Assembly: GCA_029863385.1 (NCBI GenBank)
Contig: JAOTVU010000023.1
Location: forward strand, 1-42,995
Reading direction: 5' to 3'
Source of the DNA: Acidimicrobiia bacterium
GTDB lineage: Bacteria; Actinomycetota; Acidimicrobiia; Acidimicrobiales; SZUA-35
DNA: 42,995 bases
The translations under genes and the position numbers were made by a program. Below are positions 16,134 to 24,724 of this stretch, piece after piece; positions within the stretch are counted from its first letter, which is position 1, and every line of letters starts with the position of its first letter. A model generated the notes under the pieces. It had not been told where the DNA came from and made no database searches. It saw only the letters and a program-made list of their open reading frames with translations.

Positions 16134-17080
16134 CCCCCACCGGCCACCCGGGCGACCAGGCGGGCCGCGGCAAGATCGGCGGCTGCGAAGCCGGCCGACT
16201 TGAACAACGTGATCTCGTCGTCGGATCGGCGACCGGGATGATCGCCCGACACCAGTTCCGCGAGATCGGCGGCGATGTCGTCGGGCTGGAGGAGCCCGGA
16301 GGCCAGCGGTTGGGCCAGGTCGCCCGACACGCTTGCCCCGGCCACGGTGTCGGCGAAAACGGTCGACCGACGGACGGCCTCGTCGTCGGCCTCCCGCATA
16401 TCGGGCCGGAAGCCGCCGACCAGATCGACGTGGGTCCCCGGCCGAAGCCACGAACCGTGGATCAGCGGGGTGGTGGCCCCGGTGGCACAGGAGATGATGT
16501 CGGCATTCGCAGCGGCGGCGCCCAGGTCGTCAACGGCAACAGCAGGCAGTCCCTGGTCGGTCACCAGCCTTGCCGTCGACGTGGCGGCGGCCGGGCTCCG
16601 ACCCCAGACCGCCACGTGATCGAGATCCCGCTCGGCGGAATGGGCCAGGGCGAGGTTCGGCGCGAGCTGGCCGGTACCGACGATCAACAGCCGTTTGGCG
16701 TCGGGTCGGGCCAGGTGGTGGGCGGCCAACGACGAGACGGCGGCGGTTCGGCGGGCGGTCAGGGCGTCGCCGTCGATCGTGGCCGTCAGCAGGCCGGTTG
16801 CTCCATCGAAGAGCAGGTAGGCCGCGTTCACGGTGGGATGTTCGGTGGCGGCGTTGGCCGGAAAGTACGTGACGACTTTGACCCCGACGGCCTCGTTGTC
16901 GACCCAGCTCGGCATCAACAGCAGGGCGCCCGTCGAGCCGTCGGACTGAGCCACGTCGTGCACATGACGGTCGGGTGACCGGGTGGTTCCGGCCCGAAGC
17001 GCGTCGGCCAGGGCACCCATCAGGGTCGTCCATGGCGTGGCTCCGATGACGGTATCGGCATCCAGGAACAGCATGGGCAA
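16130..17080 (-). CDS. Ornithine cyclodeaminase / mu-crystallin family protein
   Basis: A 316-aa NAD(P)-binding protein. GVKVVTYFPANA is the substrate-side Lys region, DGDALTARRTAAVSSLAAHHL contains the usual R-TAA-S block, and RLLIVGTGQLAPNLALAHS is the Rossmann GxGxxA stretch; DISCATGATTPLIHGSWLRPGTHVDLVG closes the family pattern. Members include ornithine cyclodeaminase, alanine dehydrogenase and ketimine reductases, and cannot be told apart here. It is co-translated with the alpha/beta hydrolase. Confidence 0.85.
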   Translation of the reverse strand: MPMLFLDADTVIGATPWTTLMGALADALRAGTTRSPDRHVHDVAQSDGSTGALLLMPSWVDNEAVGVKVVTYFPANAATEHPTVNAAYLLFDGATGLLTATIDGDALTARRTAAVSSLAAHHLARPDAKRLLIVGTGQLAPNLALAHSAERDLDHVAVWGRSPAAATSTARLVTDQGLPAVAVDDLGAAAANADIISCATGATTPLIHGSWLRPGTHVDLVGGFRPDMREADDEAVRRSTVFADTVAGASVSGDLAQPLASGLLQPDDIAADLAELVSGDHPGRRSDDEITLFKSAGFAAADLAAARLVARVAGGG

Positions 17081-17179
17081 ACGCTAGTGGATTCGTCATC
17101 GCGGCGCGAGATCGCCCCGCGGACGTCGTCCTCCGGCCGTCCCGCTCAGACCGATTCGCCGTCCAGATCGAGCACGCCC

Positions 17180-18034
17180 TCAGCCGAGCGCCAGCACTCG
17201 GCTGGGTCCTCCCGAGCCGTCCTGCCACGGCGCCGTGCCGACGACGACCGTGGTACCCCGGGGTGGTACCGAGCCCAAGCCGGCCAGGTTCTCCACGCCG
17301 TAGCGGTTGGTGGGAAGGAAGCCGTAGTGCACGGCGAAGTCGGCCGAGTTGCCGGGGTCGAGGCTGAGGGTGTCGACGCCGATGCCGACGATGTCACGCC
17401 GGTCGGCCAGCCACGTGGCAGCCTCGATGCCGAATCCCGGGAAGTTGAGATCGGGGTAGCCGACTCCGCCACGGTAGGCGTCGTTGCCATCGGCTCGCTT
17501 GGCCTCCCACCCCGAGTTCATGGCCACGAACGCCCCATCCGGGATCCGACCGTGGCGCCGCTCATAGGCGATGAGATCGTCGACCTCGACCGTGGCGTTG
17601 GGATCGGCTGCGGCCTTGGCCGAGATGTCGAGCACGGCCAGCGGTGCCACCAGGTTTCCCGCCGGGATCTCGTCGACCTTCCAGGCGCCGGGCCCGAAAT
17701 GGCCGGGCGCGTCCATGTGGGTGCCCCATTGCTCCTGGAAGTTCCAGGTCTGGATGTAGAAGCCGTCGGTTGCGTAGTCGTAGAGGGTCGACTTGGAGCC
17801 GCCGGCATCGTCGCCGAAGAATGTCGGGAAGTCGGTGGTGAGACGGTAGGTGAGATCGTAGACCCTCGGACGTCTCCGTCGGCTCGAACTCGCCGCGGCC
17901 GGTGAGATACCGGCCGCCAGAACCGCCCCTCCCACTGCCGCTGCCGCCCCCATCTTGAGCGCCTGGCGTCGGTTGACCGCAGGCGCTCCCGCCTGCTCTC
18001 GTTCGAGAAGCGCCTTGATCCGTGGTCCGCACAT
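17180..18034 (-). CDS. Cyclase family protein with Tat signal (kynurenine formamidase-like)
   Basis: A 284-aa protein from ATG 18034, preceded by AAGGGG. A twin-arginine signal (NRRQALKMGAAAAVGGAVLAAG) ends near AAASS, so it is probably exported. The mature part carries the cyclase-family metal motif GTHMDAPGHF (H-x-D-x-P-x-H-F) and a late GVDTLSLDPG. The family includes arylformamidases and isatin hydrolases, acting with Mn2+ or Zn2+. A TTG at 18052 is the longest possible start but lacks a ribosome-binding site. It is divergent from the acyl-CoA ligase. Confidence 0.84.
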   Translation of the reverse strand: MCGPRIKALLEREQAGAPAVNRRQALKMGAAAAVGGAVLAAGISPAAASSSRRRRPRVYDLTYRLTTDFPTFFGDDAGGSKSTLYDYATDGFYIQTWNFQEQWGTHMDAPGHFGPGAWKVDEIPAGNLVAPLAVLDISAKAAADPNATVEVDDLIAYERRHGRIPDGAFVAMNSGWEAKRADGNDAYRGGVGYPDLNFPGFGIEAATWLADRRDIVGIGVDTLSLDPGNSADFAVHYGFLPTNRYGVENLAGLGSVPPRGTTVVVGTAPWQDGSGGPSRVLALG

Positions 18035-18162
18035 AGCTGTATCCCCTTCCAACCCGCGCTGCCGTGTTTGTGTCGACAGTAGTCAAGCGGCGACGTCGTT
18101 GTCACGGGAGCAATGCCGCCCGCGGTGTGTGAAACGGCCAATGGTTGGGGCACCATTTGTGC

Positions 18163-19734
18163 ATGGCGTCACACATTTTTCGCAGCCCGCTTCCCGATCA
18201 GGAGATCCCGGAGATCCCCCTCACCGCCTACGTGCTCCGGCACGCCGAGGCGATGGCGGATGAGCCGGCGATGATCGACGGACCGACCGGGCGCACCTAC
18301 ACGTTCGCCGAGCTGAGCGCTCACATCCATCGGCTGGCCGGTGGACTGACCGCCGCCGGTTTCGGGGCGGGCTCGACGGTTGGGCTCGTGGCGCCCAACG
18401 TTCCCGAGTACGCCATCGTCTTCCACGCCGTCGCCGTGGCCGGAGGAACGGTCACCACGATCAACCCCACCTACGGCGCCGAGGAGGTGGCGTTCCAACT
18501 CAAGGACGCCGGGGCCGAACTGCTGGTGACCATCCCTGATTTCGTCGACACGGCCAAGGCCGCGGCGGAGGGCACCGGCGTGTCCCGGATCGCCGTGATC
18601 GGTGAATCGGCCGACGGGACGGTCACGCCGCTGGCCCAACTCTACGGGGAGGCCATCGAACAGGTACCCGTCGACGTTCACGAGCAGGTCGTGGTGCTCC
18701 CCTACTCCTCGGGTACGACCGGCCTGCCCAAGGGTGTGATGTTGACCCACTACAACCTGGTCGCCAACCTCGCCCAGTCCCGTCCGGTCCTCGACTACGG
18801 CGAGAACGAGATGGCGCTCGCGGTCCTGCCGTTCTTCCATATCTACGGTATGCAGGTGCTGATGAACGGATTGCTGGCCGAGGGCGTCGGCGTCGTCACC
18901 ATGCCCCGCTTCGATATGGAGCAGGCGCTCGGCCTCATTCAGCAACACAAGGTCAGCCAGTTCTTCGCCGTCCCCCCGATCGTGTTGGGTCTGGCCAAAC
19001 ATCCGGCGGTCGACAACTTCGATCTGTCGTCGCTACGCAAGATCTTCTGTGGGGCCGCCCCCCTGGGTGCCGAGCTGGCCGAGGAGGCGGCGGAACGCAT
19101 CGGCTGTGCCGTGGTCCAGGGCTACGGCATGACCGAGCTGAGCCCGATCAGCCACGCCACCGCCGGCGACGACGCCAAGGCGGGTTCCAGCGGGATAACC
19201 GTGCCCAACACCGAGTGTCGGCTCGTCGACGAGAACGGCGAGGACCAGGGCGTCGACGGACGAGGTGAGCTCTGGGTCCGCGGCCCGCAGGTGATGAAGG
19301 GCTATCTGAACAACCCCGAGGCCACGGCCGCCACGATCGACGATGACGGCTGGCTCCACACCGGCGACGTGGCCGTCATCGACGCCGATGGCCACACCTA
19401 CATCGTCGACCGGGTCAAGGAACTCATCAAGTACAAGGGCTTCCAGGTGCCGCCGGCCGAGCTCGAGGCCCTCATCGTCACCCATCCGGCCGTGGCCGAT
19501 GTCGCCGTCATCGGCGTGCCCGACGACGAGGCCGGTGAGCTGCCTCGGGCCTATGTGGTGCTCAAGCCGGGCATGGAGGCGACCGCCGAGGAGCTGCAGG
19601 CCTTCGTGGCCGAACACGTGGCCACCTACAAGCAGATCCGCCAGGTGGTGTTCACCGACGACATCCCGAAGTCGGCCTCCGGCAAGATCCTGCGCCGATT
19701 CCTACGCGACGAGGCCAAGGCCGAGCAGGCCTGA
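18163..19734 (+). CDS. Acyl-CoA synthetase, 4-coumarate-CoA ligase type
   Basis: A 523-aa ANL-superfamily adenylating enzyme. A3 motif YSSGTTGLPKGVMLTH, GYGMTELSPISH (A5), GWLHTGDVAVID (A7), VDRVKELIKYKGFQVPPAELE (A8 hinge) and KSASGKILRR with the catalytic Lys (A10) are all present. The IKYKGFQVPPAELE form is the one seen in 4-coumarate-CoA ligases. It would activate a phenylpropenoic or related acid to its CoA ester, consistent with aromatic catabolism nearby, though medium-chain acids are possible. The longer frame to 18145 is probably not used. Confidence 0.9.
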   Translation: MASHIFRSPLPDQEIPEIPLTAYVLRHAEAMADEPAMIDGPTGRTYTFAELSAHIHRLAGGLTAAGFGAGSTVGLVAPNVPEYAIVFHAVAVAGGTVTTINPTYGAEEVAFQLKDAGAELLVTIPDFVDTAKAAAEGTGVSRIAVIGESADGTVTPLAQLYGEAIEQVPVDVHEQVVVLPYSSGTTGLPKGVMLTHYNLVANLAQSRPVLDYGENEMALAVLPFFHIYGMQVLMNGLLAEGVGVVTMPRFDMEQALGLIQQHKVSQFFAVPPIVLGLAKHPAVDNFDLSSLRKIFCGAAPLGAELAEEAAERIGCAVVQGYGMTELSPISHATAGDDAKAGSSGITVPNTECRLVDENGEDQGVDGRGELWVRGPQVMKGYLNNPEATAATIDDDGWLHTGDVAVIDADGHTYIVDRVKELIKYKGFQVPPAELEALIVTHPAVADVAVIGVPDDEAGELPRAYVVLKPGMEATAEELQAFVAEHVATYKQIRQVVFTDDIPKSASGKILRRFLRDEAKAEQA

Positions 19735-19756
19735 AAAGGCTCCTCGCGGGTTTGTA

Positions 19757-19788
19757 CCTCCGCGTCCGCCAGGAACGGGACGCAGAGG
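19757..19788. terminator. Bidirectional hairpin between convergent genes
   Basis: CCTC-C-GCGTCC pairs with GGACGC-A-GAGG: 10 bp with one C-A mismatch and a 10-nt loop, centred between the ligase stop (19734) and the glucosidase stop (19798). Position and stem suit a shared terminator; no long T-run is present. Confidence 0.55.
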
Positions 19789-19797
19789 CACGAATCC

Positions 19798-21411
19798 TCA
19801 GCCGGCGAGCGCCAGAATCGCGTACCCGAAGCCGTCGACGGTCAGAGTGTCGCCGGCGACCTCGTCAACGGCGACGCCGATCCCTGAGCCGAACACCAGG
19901 GTGGCGCCTCGCAGTCGGTTGTCGATGAGGGAGGCCGCCTCCCGTCGCGGGTTGACGACGACGAGATGCGACCCGCCCCGGACGAAGGCGAACGGGTAAC
20001 CCTCGTTGACCACCTCCTGGCTCGACCGGGTTCGCAGGGCCGGCGTCTCTCTCCGAAGCCGAATCAGATCGCGGACCAGGTGCAGGGTCGACGACGGATC
20101 GTCGAGCTGATCGGCGACGGTCGGCCGATCCTGGTCGGGGTCGATCGGGAGGTACAGGCCCTCGGCTGCTGCGGTCGAGAATCCGGCGTTGGCGGTTCGG
20201 TCCCATTGCATCGGCGTGCGACAGCCGGCCCGGTTGTAGCCGGGGTTGCAGACCGAACCCTCGACCTCGGGCATGCCGGGTAGGAAGCGCATGCCGATCT
20301 CGTCGCCGTAGTAGACGCAGGGGATGGAGCCCCAGGTGAGCAGGAACGTCCAGGCTGCTCCAAGCTGTTCGGCGGTGCGGGGGCCGCAGGCCAGGCGATC
20401 GTAGTCGTGATCGGCGCTGGCCATCATGATCGGACGGTTGGGGTCGACCTGCCGGGCCCGGTCCCAGCCGTCAAGGAAGGTGCGCGTTGATCCGTGGCCC
20501 GCGGCGTCGAAGAACGGAGGCTCTTGATCCTGGAACGGCAGGACGCCGGCGAAGCCGTTGTCGAAGAGACTGGCGTGTTCGGCGTGGATGACCAGAAAGA
20601 AGTCGGCGTGGAACGCGAGTGACCGACCGGTTCGGGGTTCGGTTCCCTCAGGGATCAGGACCGCGTCGGGATGGGTGGCGTCGAGCCAGGCCCGGATCTC
20701 CCGCCACAGGGCCACGGTCTCGGTCAGTCCGGGATCGTCCTTGACGAGGGAGAACGCCATGTCGACCCGGAATCCGGCCACGCCACGACTCAACCAGAAG
20801 TCGAGGATGTCGCGCAATGCCTGGCGATTGCGGCGCGGACCGGGGGCGTCGACCGCGTCGCGCCACGGCTCGCCGGCCGGATTTCGGGCCCATCCGAAGT
20901 TGAGCGCCGGCTGGGCGTCGAAGAAGTTCTTGAGATACCAGCCGGGCCGCTGTCCGGGCGAAGGGACCCAGGCCGGGGTGCCCATCAGCTGGTTCGCAGG
21001 CCGCGCCGGCGGCGGATCGGTGCGCCAGACGTATCGATCACCGTCCGGGTGTGGACCGGGGGCCGCCAGCTCGGCTTGGAACCACTCGTGTTCGGTCGAG
21101 GTGTGGCCGGCCACCAGGTCGAGGATGATCCTGATGCCCCGTTCGCCGGCCGCGGCTATCAGCTCGAGCATGTCGTCGTTCGTGCCGTAGCGGGGCGCCA
21201 CACGAAGATAGTCGCTGACGTCGTAGCCGGCGTCGACGAACGGCGAGGCGAAAAGCGGGTTGAACCAGATGGCGTCGACACCCAGCCACGCCAGATGATC
21301 GAGGTGGTCGATCACGCCACGGAGATCGCCGATGCCGTCGCCGTTCGAATCGGCGAACGACTGTGGATAGATCTCATAGAAGACCGCGTCGGCCATCCAG
21401 TCGTTTGTCAT
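19798..21411 (-). CDS. GH13 alpha-glucosidase-like enzyme
   Basis: A 537-aa (beta/alpha)8-barrel enzyme. AVFYEIYPQSFADSNGDGIGDLRG is the usual N-terminal block. Conserved regions: I as DLVAGHTSTEH, II as GFRVDMAFSL (nucleophile Asp), III as LIPEGTEP (acid-base Glu), IV as ASADHDYDR. It also has CVYYGDEIGM and TPMQW. This suits alpha-glucosidase, oligo-1,6-glucosidase or trehalose-cycle enzymes acting on maltose-like sugars. Region I has Gly where most members have Asn (NH), a subgroup variation. No signal peptide: cytoplasmic. Confidence 0.88.
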   Translation of the reverse strand: MTNDWMADAVFYEIYPQSFADSNGDGIGDLRGVIDHLDHLAWLGVDAIWFNPLFASPFVDAGYDVSDYLRVAPRYGTNDDMLELIAAAGERGIRIILDLVAGHTSTEHEWFQAELAAPGPHPDGDRYVWRTDPPPARPANQLMGTPAWVPSPGQRPGWYLKNFFDAQPALNFGWARNPAGEPWRDAVDAPGPRRNRQALRDILDFWLSRGVAGFRVDMAFSLVKDDPGLTETVALWREIRAWLDATHPDAVLIPEGTEPRTGRSLAFHADFFLVIHAEHASLFDNGFAGVLPFQDQEPPFFDAAGHGSTRTFLDGWDRARQVDPNRPIMMASADHDYDRLACGPRTAEQLGAAWTFLLTWGSIPCVYYGDEIGMRFLPGMPEVEGSVCNPGYNRAGCRTPMQWDRTANAGFSTAAAEGLYLPIDPDQDRPTVADQLDDPSSTLHLVRDLIRLRRETPALRTRSSQEVVNEGYPFAFVRGGSHLVVVNPRREAASLIDNRLRGATLVFGSGIGVAVDEVAGDTLTVDGFGYAILALAG

Positions 21412-21453
21412 TTCGAAGACCCTGTCATGTCGGTGCCACCTCCGGATTTGTCG

Positions 21454-22611
21454 TCATTCGTCCTGTCCGTCGAGCGAGAATCGACTCATGAATCGCCAGC
21501 CGTCGGCGGTGGCGCTCACGTCGGTGGTCGTCGGACCGAGGGCCTCGGTCATGAACGCTCCGAGGAAGGCGCCGGGCCAGGTGTGGCCGCCGCCTTCGAT
21601 CTCGACGAAACGAACCGGCACATCGTCGGAACAGCCTCGATAGTCGTAGGCGGTCACCTCGTCCGACACCGCCGTTGCCTCGGGCTCCGGATCGCAACCG
21701 AAATCGGCGGCGAACTGGGCCAGCTCGTCGGGCATGACCTGGTCGAAGAACTCGACGAGTTCCGGCGGTGCACCGCTCCCCTCCAGCTGCGACGTACCTC
21801 CGTCGAACGGCACGATGGCGTCGGCCGTGCCGTGGAAGGCCATCAGGGGCACCGGCCGCAACGGCATACAGGAGTCCGGGTGGCTGACACCGGCCACTGC
21901 CACTGCGGCGGCGATGCGATCGGCCAGATCGCACACGAGGCGGCTGGTGAAGAACCCGCCGTTCGACATGCCGGTGGAGTACACCCGATTCGGGTCGGCA
22001 CAGTAGTCGGCGACCAGGTGGTCGATGAGTTTCTCGGCCATCGCCAGGTCGTCGCGGCCGGGAATGTCGAACTGGGTCAGCTCCCAACCGGCTTGAAGTC
22101 CGCCGCCCGCATCGGCAGTGGATCCGCCGCCGGAGGGATGGGCGACCATGAAGCCCTCGGCTTCGGCCACCGCCTCGTAGTTGGTGAGCAGCGCCTGCTG
22201 AAACCCGTCGGATCCGAGGCCGTGCCAGTCGAGCACGAGCGGGTAGCGACCGCCGGCCTCGGCGGCGAGTGGGCTGTCGCCGGGAATGTAGAGCCGAACG
22301 GGATAGGTGGTGCCTGCGGCTTCGAGCTCGAACTGGATCGCCGCCTGCTGACCGAGCTCGTTCTCGGCCGGTGCCACCGGCCGGCAGGTGTCGCCCGTTT
22401 CGGACACGGCGGCGTCGGCCGCCGTCGCCGAAGCCGGGGAGCCGGCCGTGGACGAGGTTGTGGCCGACGAGGGCGCTGTTGACGAGATTGCGGTCGACGA
22501 CGTGGACGTCCCGCCCCCCGCCGAAGCCCCGTCATCGGTGGAGTCCGATGACGATGCGCAGGCGGCGACCACCAGCGTCACCGAGACCAGGACTGCGACC
22601 CGGATCTTCAA
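21454..22611 (-). CDS. Lipoprotein esterase, PHB-depolymerase / LpqC-like
   Basis: A 385-aa protein starting at TTG 22611, whose TTGA overlaps the stop of the upstream SRPBCC gene. The signal VAVLVSVTLVVAAC is a lipobox with the acylated Cys; a low-complexity Ser/Thr linker to about residue 60 follows. The esterase domain (PF10503) has PLVLDWHGLGSDG, the nucleophile elbow YSTGMSNGGFFTSRLVCD, AFHGTADAIVPFDGG, and a catalytic His in IEGGGHTWPG. It probably cleaves polyester or aryl ester bonds outside the membrane. Confidence 0.88.
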   Translation of the reverse strand: MKIRVAVLVSVTLVVAACASSSDSTDDGASAGGGTSTSSTAISSTAPSSATTSSTAGSPASATAADAAVSETGDTCRPVAPAENELGQQAAIQFELEAAGTTYPVRLYIPGDSPLAAEAGGRYPLVLDWHGLGSDGFQQALLTNYEAVAEAEGFMVAHPSGGGSTADAGGGLQAGWELTQFDIPGRDDLAMAEKLIDHLVADYCADPNRVYSTGMSNGGFFTSRLVCDLADRIAAAVAVAGVSHPDSCMPLRPVPLMAFHGTADAIVPFDGGTSQLEGSGAPPELVEFFDQVMPDELAQFAADFGCDPEPEATAVSDEVTAYDYRGCSDDVPVRFVEIEGGGHTWPGAFLGAFMTEALGPTTTDVSATADGWRFMSRFSLDGQDE

Positions 22612-23390
22612 GAGGGGGCCCGCGCGGAGAGCCAGCTCTGCCAGCCGGACCGGTCGGCCTCGGCCGCAACCCCCCGATCATCGCCGTAGCGATAGGTCCA
22701 GACCGACACCTGCACGTCGTCGCCGTCGCCCTCCACCGCAATGAATCCCGTACCGGGAGACGGCTCGTCGAGTAGCAGCGAGACCCAAGTCGGCTCGACT
22801 GAGACGACGGATCCGACCAGTGCGGGCGCCCCGTCGGATTTCAGTTCCAGCCGGTCGCCGGCCATCGGCGTCCGGTTCAGACCGAGTTCGCCCATCAACC
22901 GGGCCCACGCCTCCGAGCGGGGTCCCGTCCAGACCGCCGTTGGCAGTGCGGGCACGGCCTCACGGCCGCCGAAGTGTTCGAGATGGAGGCGTAGGTTGAA
23001 CAGGAACATCCGCCAGCCGCCGATCATCGCCTCGTACACCTCGTCCCACGGTCCTCCCTGTCCGAACCCGGCGTTGACGAGCCGAACGACGCAGCGATCG
23101 GAACCCGAAACCGGTTCGATGGTCCAGTCGAACGTAAGACCGTCCTCGGAACCCTCACCTCCGTCGAAGCCGACGTGCCGAGGCGGATCCCAGACCGTGA
23201 CCCGACCGGGGACCTTCATGTCGTCGCCTGGCCCGAAGCTGGCCACTGCGCCACCGCCGGCTCGCTCCTCGATGACGTGCGGCACGTACCACGACGAGAT
23301 ACCGGCGCCAGTGGCGATGGCGGTCCACACCTCCTCGGCTGTCCCCGGTACCTCGACCTCGAGTTCGATCGTTGATGGCTGACTGGTCAT
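22608..23390 (-). CDS. SRPBCC (AHSA1-type) domain protein
   Basis: A 260-aa protein from ATG 23390 (MTSQPSTIELEVEVPGTAEEVWTAI). ISSWYVPH, WDPPRHVGF and the C-terminal helix GGWRMFLFNLRLHLEHFGG match the AHSA1/SRPBCC hydrophobic-pocket fold; residues after about 150 are a second, weaker half. The ligand is unknown. It is coupled to the lipoprotein esterase by a 4-nt overlap. Confidence 0.83.
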   Translation of the reverse strand: MTSQPSTIELEVEVPGTAEEVWTAIATGAGISSWYVPHVIEERAGGGAVASFGPGDDMKVPGRVTVWDPPRHVGFDGGEGSEDGLTFDWTIEPVSGSDRCVVRLVNAGFGQGGPWDEVYEAMIGGWRMFLFNLRLHLEHFGGREAVPALPTAVWTGPRSEAWARLMGELGLNRTPMAGDRLELKSDGAPALVGSVVSVEPTWVSLLLDEPSPGTGFIAVEGDGDDVQVSVWTYRYGDDRGVAAEADRSGWQSWLSARAPS

Positions 23391-23457
23391 GACCGGGCTC
23401 CTTGCAGCATCGCCATGCTCCATTTCTATCCGGTTGAGGCGGCTCTTCTGAACGGCG

Positions 23458-24714
23458 TCAGCTCAACTTGACGACGATCTCGGCCATATCGGTGATCAGG
23501 GTGATCGGCGGATCGTGCTCGTCTCGCTCGGCGAGCACCGCCTTGGCCCGCTCGGTTCGCTCCTCGTCACCCACGTCGCGAAGGAACGCCGCCTCCACCC
23601 GCCCTGGGTGGGTATCGATGATCTCCGCGAAGGCGTGAGCATCCTGGAGGCTGCTGTCGCCGATCAGCACCACCCGAGGTTCGGGGAGACGTTCGAGGAT
23701 GTCGTTGATCGAATCGATCTTGTGGTCACGATGTGCCGAGTTCGAGAACGTGTGACGGTTCAGGCCGAGGTCACGCAGCAACAGCGGCCCCGGCGGGAAC
23801 TCGTTGATCTCGAGAAAGGCAACCAGGAAGTCGTGAAGGTTCCACGGGCTGGAGGAGACATAGAAGATCGGCCGGTCCACGCCTGTTTCGGCAGGGTGGC
23901 AGAGGTGCTGGTAGAGATCCGCAGCCCCGGGCACCGCCTCTCTCGTCAGTTCGGATCCGCTGATCGTGGTCAGTACGGTTCGGACGGCCGCACCGACACC
24001 GTTCAGCAGGATCGTGTCGTCGACATCGCTGATGATGATTCGATCGACGTCCCGGCCGACGACGAGCACTTCAACCGGACACCACGGTCCCGCCCCCTTC
24101 TCATGGTCAAGCGCCCGGGCCTGCGCCACCGTCCAGCGCGAACCCTTGCGGGCCTCCCGGTCCGGCTCGAAATCGACCCGGAAGTAGCCCTCGTCGTCGG
24201 AGCGGATCGAGCGGGCGGCTCCGTCGTAGCAGACCTCGACGGTCACATCCGCCACTTCGGAGGTCAGAAACCGACTCGCCATCCGTCCGGCCGAGCGGAG
24301 TGAGTGTTCGCCTTCCTGCGCCGAGCCGGGGTGCGGACCGGCCAGGACCCGACCGGTGATGCTGACCCGTGAGCCACTTCCGAAGGAGCGGTAGCCGTCG
24401 ATTCGAAGCGGTCCGGTCGGTTTGACCCAGCCGGCGATGTGGCGGACCGCTCCGGTGACCTCCGGGACGGGGCCCCAGGTCGACGCCCGCCCGAGGGCCC
24501 GACCGACCAGGCGGCGGGACTGGGAGAGGCGACGCAGCCGGCTGAATCGGGCCAGATCCTCGTCGCTGAGTTCGGCTGCGGCCAGGTCCGCTTCGTTGGG
24601 TTCGAGTTCGGTGGTCTCGACGGGCTCCGCGAACCCGGTCGGCTCGGACGACTCGGACGTGCCCGAAGGCTCGGAGGACTCGGACGTCTCCGGTGGCTGG
24701 GGCGGCGGGGCCAT
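23458..24714 (-). CDS. App1-type phosphatidate phosphatase domain protein (DUF2183)
   Basis: A 418-aa protein from ATG 24714; GTG 24723 is an alternative right after the ThDP-enzyme stop (24725). Residues 1-55 are Ser/Glu/Pro-rich and disordered. The conserved domain contains IISDVDDTILLNGVG, a HAD-type D-x-D-x-T nucleophile, YVSSSPWNLHDFLVAFL, GPLLLRDLG, HKIDSINDIL and VVLIGDSSLQDAHAF, all as in yeast App1 and bacterial DUF2183 proteins. It probably dephosphorylates a phospholipid. It is in the same direction as and close behind the ThDP enzyme. Confidence 0.87.
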   Translation of the reverse strand: MAPPPQPPETSESSEPSGTSESSEPTGFAEPVETTELEPNEADLAAAELSDEDLARFSRLRRLSQSRRLVGRALGRASTWGPVPEVTGAVRHIAGWVKPTGPLRIDGYRSFGSGSRVSITGRVLAGPHPGSAQEGEHSLRSAGRMASRFLTSEVADVTVEVCYDGAARSIRSDDEGYFRVDFEPDREARKGSRWTVAQARALDHEKGAGPWCPVEVLVVGRDVDRIIISDVDDTILLNGVGAAVRTVLTTISGSELTREAVPGAADLYQHLCHPAETGVDRPIFYVSSSPWNLHDFLVAFLEINEFPPGPLLLRDLGLNRHTFSNSAHRDHKIDSINDILERLPEPRVVLIGDSSLQDAHAFAEIIDTHPGRVEAAFLRDVGDEERTERAKAVLAERDEHDPPITLITDMAEIVVKLS

Positions 24715-24724
24715 CGTCGACACC

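Noticed and set aside
20671..22482. 603-codon plus-strand frame
   Set aside because: Antisense to the GH13 and esterase genes, with low-complexity composition.
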